Below, one piece after another: positions 25,137 through 34,203 of a DNA stretch of 64,000 nucleotides. The notes beneath the pieces were generated by a model. It had not been told where the DNA came from. It did no database searches and was given only the letters and a program-made list of their open reading frames with translations. Position 1 is the first letter of the stretch. Each line of letters begins with the position of its first letter. This DNA is from Woeseiaceae bacterium (lineage in GTDB: Bacteria > Pseudomonadota > Gammaproteobacteria > Steroidobacterales > Woeseiaceae): positions 1 through 64,000 of the forward strand of contig JABDOQ010000082.1 in the NCBI GenBank assembly GCA_013043165.1, read 5' to 3'. The position numbers and the translations under genes were made by a program.

Positions 25137-25754
25137 ATGCGCGAACTCACCCCCAGGCAACGGCAAATTCTCGAGATGATTCAGGAGTTTATCAGCGAAA
25201 CCGGTATGCCACCGACGCGTGCTGAAATCGCCGGCGAGCTCGGTTTCAAGTCGGCAAATGCCGCGGAAGAACATCTGCGGGCGCTGCAGCGCAAGGGAGT
25301 ACTCGATCTGTTGCCGGGCGCCTCGCGCGGTATTCAGCTCAAGGATTCCCTGCGCGACCAGATGGGCTTGCCGCTCGTCGGTCGGGTCGCGGCCGGCAGT
25401 CCCATCCTGGCTGAGGAGCATATCGAAATGCATTACAAGATCGATCCGCAGATATTTAACCCCAAACCGCACTATCTGCTGCGCGTACAGGGCATGAGCA
25501 TGAAGGATGCCGGTATCCTCGATGGCGACCTTGTTGCTGTGCACCGCACACCCGAAGTTCGCAGCCGCCAGATCATTGTTGCCCGTCTCGATGATGAAGT
25601 GACCGTCAAACGCTATCGTCAGACCGGTTCGGTCGTTTCGCTGTTGCCTGAAAACGAAGACTTCGAAGCCATAGTCGTCGATCTTAAGCATCAGGCGCTG
25701 GTCATCGAAGGCGTCGTTGTTGGCGTCATCCGCAACGGCCTGCCGCTGCATTGA
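25137..25754 (+). CDS. lexA: SOS repressor LexA
   Basis: Transcriptional repressor of 205 residues that self-cleaves when RecA filaments form. The winged-helix DNA-binding domain covers about 1-68 ([34 protein letters not shown]). The cleavage bond is Ala86-Gly87 (RVAAGSP), and the catalytic dyad is Ser121 (QGMSMKDAG) and Lys158 (VTVKRYR). The operator recognition helix matches the E. coli class, in agreement with the CTGT-N8-ACAG boxes upstream. It heads a plus-strand run with imuA, imuB and dnaE2, so its own repression also controls the mutagenesis genes. E. coli-type lexA is usually not linked to imu genes; lexA2-imuAB-dnaE2 linkage is known in Pseudomonas and Xanthomonas. Confidence 0.97.
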   Translation: MRELTPRQRQILEMIQEFISETGMPPTRAEIAGELGFKSANAAEEHLRALQRKGVLDLLPGASRGIQLKDSLRDQMGLPLVGRVAAGSPILAEEHIEMHYKIDPQIFNPKPHYLLRVQGMSMKDAGILDGDLVAVHRTPEVRSRQIIVARLDDEVTVKRYRQTGSVVSLLPENEDFEAIVVDLKHQALVIEGVVVGVIRNGLPLH

Positions 25755-25770
25755 CCGGGTTAATTGAGAA

Positions 25771-26406
25771 TTGTCATCGTCACTCGACAAACTGCTGGAG
25801 AACCCGCGCGTCTGGCGGGGGCATAATCAGGCACAGCGCAAAGCAGGGTTGGCGAGCGGTTACCCGGAACTGGATCGATACCTGCCCGGGGGAGGTTGGC
25901 CGCCTGAGGCGCTGACTGAAATCCTGACTGAACAATATGGCATCGGCGAGTTACGTTTGCTGATGCCGGCACTGGCCCGGCTGAGTGCCGAAGACCCGCA
26001 ATCGGCTTGCAGTGAGCCCGGCTGGATTGCCTGGGTAGCGCCGCCTTTCCAACCTTACCCGCCGGCACTGCAGCAAAGCGGCATTGATTTGTCGCGCATG
26101 CTCATTGTGCGGCCTAAGGACACCGGCGAAATACTCTGGTCGGCCGAGCAGGCGCTGTCCTCCGGGACATGCGCCGCCGTGCTGTTCTGGACCGAGATGC
26201 TTGATGATCAGGCCAGCCGGCGTTTGCAGCTGGCAGCCGAGAAAGGTCATAGCTGGGCTATTGCTTTTCGCCCTATGACTGCGCGTCAGCAACCGTCGGC
26301 TGCTGCACTGCGCCTGGAACTGCATTCAAGCGCACAAGGTACTCGTGTTCATATCCTGAAAAGTCGCGGCGGACGCCCGACCGTTCTGAATAATCTGAAC
26401 CTCTAA
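25771..26406 (+). CDS. imuA: ImuA, translesion synthesis accessory protein
   Basis: RecA/SulA-like protein of 211 residues found only with ImuB and DnaE2. The family opening GYPELDRYLPGGGWPPEALTEIL is clear. No canonical Walker A follows, in agreement with ImuA being a RecA-fold protein that does not need normal ATPase motifs. TTG at 25771 is the only plausible start, because an in-frame stop precedes it closely and no ATG follows until deep in the fold. It lies 16 bases after lexA and two bases before imuB, so it belongs to the SOS operon. Confidence 0.9.
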   Translation: MSSSLDKLLENPRVWRGHNQAQRKAGLASGYPELDRYLPGGGWPPEALTEILTEQYGIGELRLLMPALARLSAEDPQSACSEPGWIAWVAPPFQPYPPALQQSGIDLSRMLIVRPKDTGEILWSAEQALSSGTCAAVLFWTEMLDDQASRRLQLAAEKGHSWAIAFRPMTARQQPSAAALRLELHSSAQGTRVHILKSRGGRPTVLNNLNL

Positions 26407-26408
26407 CC

Positions 26409-28004
26409 ATGTCTCGTGCATGGAAATCGCCCGTCACGGCGCGGGACGCTGCCCCGACTCCCCTGGCCGTACAGCAGGCGTTGCCGTTTGTTGAGCCGGC
26501 ACCGCTCGTTAAACCGCCGTTTTTGACACCCACGTCGGTTCAGCGGCTCTGGTTTTGCATCTGGCTACCTGATCTGCCGCTTGCAGCCAGCCGCTCATCG
26601 GATGACGCCGCGGCGGTTATTGAAGAACAGCAGGGTATTCATCGTGTGTTGTTGGCGGACAGGCAGGCGCGTGCCGCGGGCGTCATGGCGGGGCAGTCGG
26701 CGAATGCGGCCCTCGCGTTGCTACCCACGCTGCAGCTTGAAGAACGCAGCCTGCTGCGGGAACAACAGGCGCTCGAGGCGCTGGCAGGCTGGCTGGAGCG
26801 TTTTTCGTCATTTGTCTGTATTGCCGATCATGACGTGTTGTTGCTTGAGATTGCAGGAAGCCTGCGTTTGTTTGGTGGCTTACGCCCGTTGCGGGAGAAA
26901 ATTTCGAAAGGCTTACGGCAACATGGTTTTGATGCATCGCTGGCTATTGCGCCTACACCACTAGGCGCAACATGGCTCGCAAGGGCCGGCCGCCGTGCAT
27001 GTATTCGCGACGAGCAAAATCTTAAACGGGAATTACGCCATCTGCCCCTGGCCAGTCTCAGCTGGCCAGCGGGGATTTACGCGTCTTTGACCGGTATGGG
27101 TGTGACGAACATCGGTGATTGCCTGCGTTTGCCGCGGGAAGGGTTTGTCAGGCGTTTTGGTGCGCAGCCCATGCTCGAACTGGATCGCGCGCTCGGACAC
27201 CTGCCGGACCCGCGAAACGCCTGGCGTGCGCCAGAGCGCTTCTGTAGCGATTATGAGATGACAGAAGAAACCTCGAATCGCGAGCTGTTACTCAATATTT
27301 GCCGCGAACTTTTGTTGTTGCATGAGCAGTTTCTGCTGGCGCGGCAGCTCGGTACGCAGCGTTTAAGTTTCAGTTTTTTTCATCTCAAGGGATCAGCTAC
27401 CGAGTTGCAACTGGGTTGTGCGCGTGCGGATCGTTCGGCTGAGCGCTGGTTGGAGTTGTTACGTATTCGCTTCGATCAACTGGTATTACCCGAGCCGGTG
27501 ATTGCCACTCGCTTGCGGAGTGGTATGACCCAGGCATTGCAGGCCGAGTCAGCACGTTTGAACTTTCACACGGCCGACGCCGGGCCAGTGCGACGTTATT
27601 CAATTGCGCAACTTGCTGAACGCCTCATTGCCCGTATTGGCGACCAGTCAGTGCACTCAACGAACCTGGTGGCGGAACATCGCCCACAGTATGCCTGGCG
27701 CACACAAGGTCTCTTGTCGGACTGGACAAGCAGTACGTTGTCAGAGGTCAGGCGACATCTGCGGCGTCCGCTCTGGATGCTGCCGGAGCCGATTTTGCTG
27801 CCGGCAGATAGCGGTTACCCACTGCATCAGGGGAATCGCATAAGGCTGCTTGACGGTCCGGAACGCCTGGAGACCGGCTGGTGGGATGAGGAGGGTATCT
27901 CTCGTGATTATTACATGGCGGTAAACCCGGCGGGGATACGGTTGTGGATTTTTCGTAACCGCAGGCGATCGTCCTCCTGGTACCTGCACGGCTACTTTGG
28001 GTAA
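26409..28004 (+). CDS. imuB: ImuB, catalytically inactive Y-family polymerase
   Basis: Y-family-like protein of 531 residues that links DnaE2 to the replisome instead of synthesising DNA. The core begins near residue 46 (RLWFCIWLPDLPLAA), where active Y polymerases have the DMDxFFA metal motif; the acidic pair is absent, as expected for ImuB. There is an unusual N-terminal extension of about 45 residues containing QQALPF (22-27), which fits the QxxLxF beta-clamp-binding pattern. The usual ImuB clamp motif sits in the C-terminal half; the corresponding region here (ESARLNFH, about 384-391) lacks the Gln. Six bases separate it from dnaE2. Confidence 0.92.
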   Translation: MSRAWKSPVTARDAAPTPLAVQQALPFVEPAPLVKPPFLTPTSVQRLWFCIWLPDLPLAASRSSDDAAAVIEEQQGIHRVLLADRQARAAGVMAGQSANAALALLPTLQLEERSLLREQQALEALAGWLERFSSFVCIADHDVLLLEIAGSLRLFGGLRPLREKISKGLRQHGFDASLAIAPTPLGATWLARAGRRACIRDEQNLKRELRHLPLASLSWPAGIYASLTGMGVTNIGDCLRLPREGFVRRFGAQPMLELDRALGHLPDPRNAWRAPERFCSDYEMTEETSNRELLLNICRELLLLHEQFLLARQLGTQRLSFSFFHLKGSATELQLGCARADRSAERWLELLRIRFDQLVLPEPVIATRLRSGMTQALQAESARLNFHTADAGPVRRYSIAQLAERLIARIGDQSVHSTNLVAEHRPQYAWRTQGLLSDWTSSTLSEVRRHLRRPLWMLPEPILLPADSGYPLHQGNRIRLLDGPERLETGWWDEEGISRDYYMAVNPAGIRLWIFRNRRRSSSWYLHGYFG

Positions 28005-28010
28005 GTAACC

Positions 28011-31000
28011 GTGTCGAGCCAGTATGCTGAGTTACACGTGCTCAGTAACTTCACGTTTTTGCGCGGTGCGTCTCATCCCGAAGAACTCGTCGAGACAGCG
28101 GCGCAGCTAGGCTATGCGGCGCTTGCCATCACCGACGAATGTTCGATGTCGGGTATTGTCCGCGCGCACTCGGCGGCGAAGGCTTTCGGTCTCAGGAAGC
28201 TGATTGTCGGTTCAGAGTTTACGTTACCAAGTGGCCGCAAGCTTGTTGCACTGGCGCAGAACCGAAATGGTTATGCCGCGCTGTGTCAGCTGATTTCGAA
28301 TGCACGCCGTGCGGCTGAAAAGGGCCGCTATGAGTTGACGCGGGCGGCGTTTGAAGACGGTCTGCCCGATTGCCTGGTGCTGTGGGTGCCAGACCAGGCG
28401 TTCACCCTTGATGTCGAAGACCACTGGTTGCGCGAGACGTTTCGCGATCGTCTCTGGATTGCGGTTGAGCTGCTCGCCGACGGTCGTCAGCGGGAACAGC
28501 TGGCTAAACTGCGTGAAGAGGGACGCCGCCTCAAACTGCCTTTAGTGGCAAGTGGCGATGTACACATGCACTGTCGGTCGCGGCGCATTTTACAGGATGC
28601 CGTAACGGCAATACGCCACGGTACGACGATCGATAATGCCGGATTTAACTTGTATCCGAATGGGGAACGTCATCTTCGAGCGCTCGAAGTACTGCAGCGC
28701 ATCTATCCAGCCGAACTGCTTGCCGAAACGGTGCACATCGCCAATGCTATCGATTTTTCGCTGGATGAACTGCGCTACGAATATCCGCACGAGCTGGTCC
28801 CCGATGGCGAAACGCCGGTAACGTATCTTCGCAAGCTGACCGAGGCAGGCATGCGGCAACGCTGGCCCGGCGGAGTGCCACACAAGGTAACCTTGCTCGT
28901 TGAGCACGAGCTGGCACTGATTGCCGACCTTGAATACGAGCAATTCTTTCTGACCGTGTATGACATCGTCAGCTTCGCGCGCTCACAGGGGATTCTGTGC
29001 CAGGGACGCGGCTCGGCCGCAAACTCGGCCGTTTGTTTTTGCTTGGGGATCACCGAAGTCGATCCGGGGCGCATGGAAACCCTGGTCGAGCGCTTCATTT
29101 CCAAAGAACGTAACGAACCTCCCGACATCGACGTCGACTTCGAGCATGAGCGTCGTGAAGAAGTTATCCAGTACATCTACGAAAAATACGGTCGTGAGCG
29201 GGCAGCACTGGCGGCGACCGTCATTACCTACCGGCCACGCAGCGCGCTGCGCGATGTGGGTAAGGTGCTGGGTCTGAGCGACCTGCAGGTCAGCCGTTTG
29301 TCGCGAACAATGCAGTGGTGGGACGGGCACAAAGTCGACGATAGCCGCATTCTCGAGGCTGGCCTCGACCCGGACAGTCCCGTTATGAAGCGACTTTTGT
29401 ATCTCGTCCGGGAGTTGATCGGCTTTCCCCGGCACCTTTCTCAACATGTTGGTGGATTCGTGATTTCCAATGCACCGTTACACGAACTCGTGCCGATCGA
29501 GAACGCCGCGATGCCGGATCGAACGGTTATCCAGTGGGAAAAGAATGACCTCGAAGAACTGGGTCTGCTCAAGGTGGATGTACTCGGTCTCGGCATGCTG
29601 ACGGCGATACGCCGCAGCTTCGATCTGATCCGCGACTTCGACGGCCGAGAGTACACGCTCGCAAACGTTCCCGCTGAAGATCCGCGGGTCTATGACATGA
29701 TCTGTGACGGCGATACGATGGGCGTTTTCCAGATCGAGTCCCGGGCGCAGATGGCGATGTTGCCCAGACTGAAACCGCGCTGTTACTACGACCTGGTGAT
29801 CGAAGTGGCAATCATCCGGCCGGGCCCTATACAGGGTGACATGGTGCACCCGTATCTGCGCCGCCGGAATGGCGAGGAAGTCGTCGACTATCCGAGCGAT
29901 GACGTCAAAAGTGTGCTGCAACGCACGCTGGGTGTGCCGATTTTCCAGGAACAGGTCATGCAGCTCGCTGTCGTAGCTGCGGGTTTCACGCCGGGTGAGG
30001 CAGATCAGTTACGGCGCGCCATGGCCGCATGGAAGCGCCGCGGCGGCCTTGGCCGATTTGAGGACAAGCTGATTTCCGGTATGCGAGAACGTGGCTATGA
30101 GGAGGAGTTTGCGCGGCAGATCTTTCGCCAGATTGAGGGTTTTGGTGAATATGGATTTCCCGAATCGCATTCTGCGAGTTTTGCGCTGCTCGTGTACGTC
30201 TCGTCGTGGTTGAAATGTCATGAACCCGCAGCGTTCGTCTGTGCACTTTTGAACAGCCAGCCGATGGGTTTCTATTCGGCGTCACAACTGGTTCAGGATG
30301 TACAACGGAACGATGTGGCCGTCCGGCCTGTCGACATCAACTGCAGCCAGTGGGACTGTTCGCTGGAAGCGAATGGAGCGGGTGCCGCGACACTGCGCCT
30401 GGGATTGAGAATGGTCAAGGGACTGTCCGCGGAGACAGGGCAGAGAATCGTTGCCGAGCGATGTTCGGGAGCTTACGAACAGGTGCAGCAGTTGCTCGAG
30501 CGTGCGGAACTCGATCAGCGCGAACTCGGCGTGCTGGCATCGTCAGGCGCATTACGGCCGCTTACGGGCGATCGGTACAAAGCGCGTTGGGCTGTATCCG
30601 GAGCCGAAAAACCCATGCCGTTGTTGCCATCAATGGATCGATATGAGGCGACGCCGCTCCTGAGGAAGCCAACGGAGGGGCAGAATATCGTTGCGGATTA
30701 TCAGAGTACCGGCTTGAGCCTTGAGCGGCATCCGGTTTGCCTGCTCAGGAGCCATCTCGACCGCTACCGCTATGTATCGGCACAGCAGCTTCCCGGCATG
30801 CACAATGGCCAAAAGATCAATGTGGCAGGACTCGTAATTACGAAGCAGCGGCCGGGCACCGCAAGCGGCGTCACGTTTGTCACGCTTGAAGACGAGACAG
30901 GGCAGATCAATCTCATCCTCTGGAAGAAGGTTGCCGAGGAGTATCGCGCAGCGCTATTGAACGCGCGTTTGCTCGGTGTCGCGGGAGAACTGCAGATTGA

Positions 31001-31091
31001 GGGAAAAGTAATACATGTGATCGCAAATCGATTAATTGATCATAGCAATATGCTCGGAAACCTGACGGTACGGTCGCGGGACTTTCATTGA
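28011..31091 (+). CDS. dnaE2: error-prone DNA polymerase DnaE2
   Basis: C-family polymerase alpha-subunit of 1026 residues without epsilon-exonuclease contact, responsible for SOS-induced mutagenesis. It starts at GTG 28011 with the PHP domain (AELHVLSNFTFLRGASHPEEL, AITDECSMSGIVRAH). The catalytic PDIDVDFEHERR gives Asp372, Asp374 and Asp376. A helix-hairpin-helix region and an OB-fold (about 935-965, INVAGLVITKQRPGTASG) follow. Length matches DnaE2, about 130 residues shorter than DnaE1, which lacks the location after imuB. It ends nine bases before the convergent poly-Asp gene. Confidence 0.96.
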   Translation: MSSQYAELHVLSNFTFLRGASHPEELVETAAQLGYAALAITDECSMSGIVRAHSAAKAFGLRKLIVGSEFTLPSGRKLVALAQNRNGYAALCQLISNARRAAEKGRYELTRAAFEDGLPDCLVLWVPDQAFTLDVEDHWLRETFRDRLWIAVELLADGRQREQLAKLREEGRRLKLPLVASGDVHMHCRSRRILQDAVTAIRHGTTIDNAGFNLYPNGERHLRALEVLQRIYPAELLAETVHIANAIDFSLDELRYEYPHELVPDGETPVTYLRKLTEAGMRQRWPGGVPHKVTLLVEHELALIADLEYEQFFLTVYDIVSFARSQGILCQGRGSAANSAVCFCLGITEVDPGRMETLVERFISKERNEPPDIDVDFEHERREEVIQYIYEKYGRERAALAATVITYRPRSALRDVGKVLGLSDLQVSRLSRTMQWWDGHKVDDSRILEAGLDPDSPVMKRLLYLVRELIGFPRHLSQHVGGFVISNAPLHELVPIENAAMPDRTVIQWEKNDLEELGLLKVDVLGLGMLTAIRRSFDLIRDFDGREYTLANVPAEDPRVYDMICDGDTMGVFQIESRAQMAMLPRLKPRCYYDLVIEVAIIRPGPIQGDMVHPYLRRRNGEEVVDYPSDDVKSVLQRTLGVPIFQEQVMQLAVVAAGFTPGEADQLRRAMAAWKRRGGLGRFEDKLISGMRERGYEEEFARQIFRQIEGFGEYGFPESHSASFALLVYVSSWLKCHEPAAFVCALLNSQPMGFYSASQLVQDVQRNDVAVRPVDINCSQWDCSLEANGAGAATLRLGLRMVKGLSAETGQRIVAERCSGAYEQVQQLLERAELDQRELGVLASSGALRPLTGDRYKARWAVSGAEKPMPLLPSMDRYEATPLLRKPTEGQNIVADYQSTGLSLERHPVCLLRSHLDRYRYVSAQQLPGMHNGQKINVAGLVITKQRPGTASGVTFVTLEDETGQINLILWKKVAEEYRAALLNARLLGVAGELQIEGKVIHVIANRLIDHSNMLGNLTVRSRDFH

Positions 31092-31100
31092 TCAGAACGA

Positions 31101-31394
31101 TCAGTCGTCGTCATCATCCAGGTTGAAGTTGAACGTGCTGTCGAGCTCCTGCTGCCGCTGCTCACGCAGATCTTCGAGCCTGCGCCGAATTTCCGCCCTG
31201 CGGTGAACGTCGTCGCTATCGCTGGCGTCGAGCTTCGCTACCAGCCTGTCGATATCCATTTGGATCGTCGTGTCACCACCGACGTCGTCGTCGTCATCAT
31301 CGTCGTCGTCGGACAGGATGACAGTCGAGGTCAGAGTATCGTCGGATGAATCATCGTCCAGATCGTCATCGATGTCGTCATTCTTACCGTTCAT
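31101..31394 (-). CDS. small highly acidic protein, function unknown
   Basis: Protein of about 97 residues, not recognised. The N-terminal 45 residues are dominated by Asp and Ser, with a run of nine Asp (about 31-39), then an amphipathic helix (IDRLVAKLDASDSDDVHRRA and following EIRRRLEDLREQ), and a C-terminus LDDDDD. It should be a disordered acidic arm plus a charged helix. It lies 39 bases after gspF on the same strand and is the last gene of the T2SS run. ATG at 31394 is chosen; a TTG at 31415 would add seven residues. It could be a cation-binding or nucleic-acid-mimic protein; no function is claimed. Confidence 0.6.
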   Translation of the reverse strand: MNGKNDDIDDDLDDDSSDDTLTSTVILSDDDDDDDDDVGGDTTIQMDIDRLVAKLDASDSDDVHRRAEIRRRLEDLREQRQQELDSTFNFNLDDDDD

Positions 31395-31433
31395 CGCATC
31401 AGTCTCCAGCAACAAGCAGGTCGGTCGATATTT

Positions 31434-32648
31434 TTAGCGAATCAGGTTATTAATTTCGAAGATTGGGAGCAAAATTGCAAGCACTATCGTCAATACAATG
31501 GCCCCCATGATGACGATCAGCAAGGGCTGCAGAATGCCGAGCAGCGCCGCGATCAGACCGTCCACCTCGCGTTCCTGCCCGGCCGCCGCGCGCGACAACA
31601 TCTCCTCCAGGCGTCCGCCGGCTTCGCCGCTGGAAACAAGGTGGATCATCATTGGCGGGAAAAGCCTGCTCGTTGCCAATGACTTGCTGATGGATCCGCC
31701 TTCCCTGACACGGAGCGTGGCTTCCATCACAGCATCTCGCATCGGCAGGTTTTCAATGACTTCTGCGGATATATTCAGTGCCTCCAGGATCGGAACGCCA
31801 CTGCCGGCGAGGATGCTGAGCGTGCGGGTGAATCGGGCGGTGTTGATGCCGCGTGTCAGGCGGCCAACGACCGGCATGCGCAAGAGCATTGCGTGGTAAC
31901 GCCGTCGCGGCACGTCCCGCTGCAGCACCCACCATGATGCGTAGGCGACGATCCCAAGAGCAATAATGACGAATACCCAGTAGGCGCGCAGGAAGTCGCT
32001 GGTCGCAATCAGGCCGCTGGTCAGCGCCGGCAACTCGGCCGCGGTGTTTTCAAAAACGCTGACGATTTTCGGCACGACGGTCGCCAGCATGAAGCTGATG
32101 ATGGCGACAGCCATTACGACCAGGGCGATGGGATAGACGAGCGCATTGGTTACTCGCTGCCTGAGTTCCTGGCGCGCTTCGGTGTAATCGGCCAGTCGTT
32201 CCAGAACTACGTCGAGGTGGCCCGATTGTTCTCCCGCAGCAACCGTTGCCCGATAAAGCTCGGGAAACGCCTGCGGAAATTCGCTGAAGCCGTCGGCCAG
32301 AGTATGTCCTTCCATGACTTTGGCGCGAACCCCCAGAAGCATACTCTTGGTTCGAGGCTGGTCGTTTTGCTGCGAAACTGCGAGCAAAGCCTCTTCCAGT
32401 GGAAGACCCGATTGCGAAAGCGATGCCAGTTGGCGCGTAATCAGCGCGAGATCGGCCGAGGACATTCCGCGCCGTAAAGAAAAGCTCCGTTGTCTGCGCG
32501 CTTCCCGTTGTGCGACTTCCGTGACGCTTACCGGAAGAAGATTGCGATCGCGCAGCAATTGACGGACGTGTTTCGGTGTATCGCCTTCAAGCAGGCCTTT
32601 TGCCTGCTTGCCCGATTTGTCCATCGCTACGTATTCAAACGCGCCCAT
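31434..32648 (-). CDS. gspF: type II secretion inner-membrane protein GspF
   Basis: Platform protein of 404 residues. It begins GAFEYVAMDKSGKQAKGLLEG, as GspF and PilC do, has two cytoplasmic T2SSF domains with GLPLEEALLAVS and SGVPILEALNISAEVIENL, and transmembrane segments near 166-196, 220-240 and at the C-terminus (LLIVIMGAIVLTIVLAILLPI). It interacts with GspE and GspL to build the pseudopilus. The ending FEINNLIR is normal for GspF. Follows gspE after 32 bases. Confidence 0.95.
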   Translation of the reverse strand: MGAFEYVAMDKSGKQAKGLLEGDTPKHVRQLLRDRNLLPVSVTEVAQREARRQRSFSLRRGMSSADLALITRQLASLSQSGLPLEEALLAVSQQNDQPRTKSMLLGVRAKVMEGHTLADGFSEFPQAFPELYRATVAAGEQSGHLDVVLERLADYTEARQELRQRVTNALVYPIALVVMAVAIISFMLATVVPKIVSVFENTAAELPALTSGLIATSDFLRAYWVFVIIALGIVAYASWWVLQRDVPRRRYHAMLLRMPVVGRLTRGINTARFTRTLSILAGSGVPILEALNISAEVIENLPMRDAVMEATLRVREGGSISKSLATSRLFPPMMIHLVSSGEAGGRLEEMLSRAAAGQEREVDGLIAALLGILQPLLIVIMGAIVLTIVLAILLPIFEINNLIR

Positions 32649-32680
32649 CTCAAACCCCGCCCAAGTGATTTGGAGTCAAC

Positions 32681-34198
32681 TCAGTCTTCGCGTGTGACAC
32701 GCAGTACCTCTTCCAGGGTCGTGGTGCCGTTCAGTACCTGGCGGCGTCCGTCAGCACGAATGCTCGGGCTGGTCTTGCGGGCATGCCGATCGAGCTCCTG
32801 CTCGCTGACGCCGCCATGAATCATTTCGCGCATTTCGTCGTCAACACTGATGAGTTCGTAAATTCCTGTGCGGCCCGAGAAACCGCCATTGGCGCCTTCG
32901 CCCGGATGATACAGAGTGGGCGGATTAGCCGGATCTACGTCCAACAAATTGCATTCGTACTCGCGGGCTGTGTACGGAGTCTTGGAGCCGTCGTCCAGTA
33001 CGCGTACAAGACGCTGCGCCAACACACCAAGCAGGCTCGATGACAGCAGGAACGGCTCGACGCCCATGTCACGCAGGCGAGTCACCGCACCGGCGGCCGT
33101 ATTGGTATGTAGTGTCGAGAGCACAAGATGGCCGGTTAAGCTCGCCTGGACGGCGATCTCGGCGGTTTCGAGATCGCGTATCTCACCTACCATTACGACG
33201 TCGGGGTCCTGGCGCAGGATGGCTCTAAGACCACGCGCAAACGTCATTTCGACTTTCGTATTGACCTGCGACTGACCAATGCCGTCGATGAAATACTCGA
33301 TCGGATCCTCGACGGTCATGATATTGCGAGTGTTGTCATTGATTCGTTCGAGCGCGGCATACAGCGTTGTTGTCTTGCCGGATCCGGTTGGTCCGGTCAC
33401 GAGGATAATGCCGTGCGGCTTGTGGATCAGCCTGTCCATGGTCTTCTGCGTGTTAATGTCCATGCCCAGCGACGTCAGGTCGAGGCGACCGGCCTGTTTA
33501 TCCAGCAATCGCAGCACGACTCGCTCGCCGTGACCAGAGGGCATGGTCGAAACGCGAACATCAACGGCGCGACCCGCGATGCGCAACGAGATCCGGCCGT
33601 CCTGCGGCAGGCGTTTCTCGGCGATGTCGAGTTTCGACATGACCTTGATACGTGAGACGACTAACGGGGCCAGCGCACGCCGGGTCTGCAAGATTTCCTT
33701 GAGCACACCGTCCACGCGGAAGCGAACTCCGAGGCGGTTTTCATACGGCTCGATGTGTATGTCGGAGGCATTTTCCTTGATTGCTTCAGTCAGCACGGCG
33801 TTGATGAATCGGATGATCGGTGCGTCGTCATCACTTTCGAGCAGGTCTGACGGCCCCTGGAGCTCCTGAGCGACCTGCGTGAGATCGAATTCCTCGTCAA
33901 GTCCATCGACCATCTGTGACGCTTTGGTACGGTCCTGCTCGTAAAAGACCTGCAGAATCGTGTCAAACTCTTCGGCAGACACGCGGGTCAATTTCAGCGG
34001 GATGCCAGCGAATCGGCGGGCTTCCGCGAGACTCGTCGGCAACGCGCCGTTGCGATACACAGCGTCGGCTTCGTGCTCGCCAATACTGCGAATCAACACG
34101 CCGTGCCGTTTCGCGAACGAGTAGGGCAGGCTGCGGCGATGTGCCTCAGTCAGTTCACCGGTGTCTGTCTCGAGGACAATTTCGCTGTTGGCTTCCAT
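32681..34198 (-). CDS. gspE: type II secretion ATPase GspE (no zinc tetracysteine)
   Basis: Hexameric secretion ATPase of 505 residues. N1E/N2E domains (about 1-135) are followed by the motor, with Walker A GPTGSGKT (269-276), Asp box, Walker [11 protein letters not shown] (333-342) and His box LSTLHTN (360-366). Most GspE and PilB relatives have two CxxC pairs near 400-440 that bind zinc. Here that segment ([19 protein letters not shown], then [10 protein letters not shown]) keeps its flanks but has one Cys only (416), the sole cysteine in the protein. Six bases separate it from gspD. The ATPase should still work, since some relatives lack the zinc loop. Confidence 0.95.
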   Translation of the reverse strand: MEANSEIVLETDTGELTEAHRRSLPYSFAKRHGVLIRSIGEHEADAVYRNGALPTSLAEARRFAGIPLKLTRVSAEEFDTILQVFYEQDRTKASQMVDGLDEEFDLTQVAQELQGPSDLLESDDDAPIIRFINAVLTEAIKENASDIHIEPYENRLGVRFRVDGVLKEILQTRRALAPLVVSRIKVMSKLDIAEKRLPQDGRISLRIAGRAVDVRVSTMPSGHGERVVLRLLDKQAGRLDLTSLGMDINTQKTMDRLIHKPHGIILVTGPTGSGKTTTLYAALERINDNTRNIMTVEDPIEYFIDGIGQSQVNTKVEMTFARGLRAILRQDPDVVMVGEIRDLETAEIAVQASLTGHLVLSTLHTNTAAGAVTRLRDMGVEPFLLSSSLLGVLAQRLVRVLDDGSKTPYTAREYECNLLDVDPANPPTLYHPGEGANGGFSGRTGIYELISVDDEMREMIHGGVSEQELDRHARKTSPSIRADGRRQVLNGTTTLEEVLRVTRED

Positions 34199-34203
34199 GA
34201 CGT

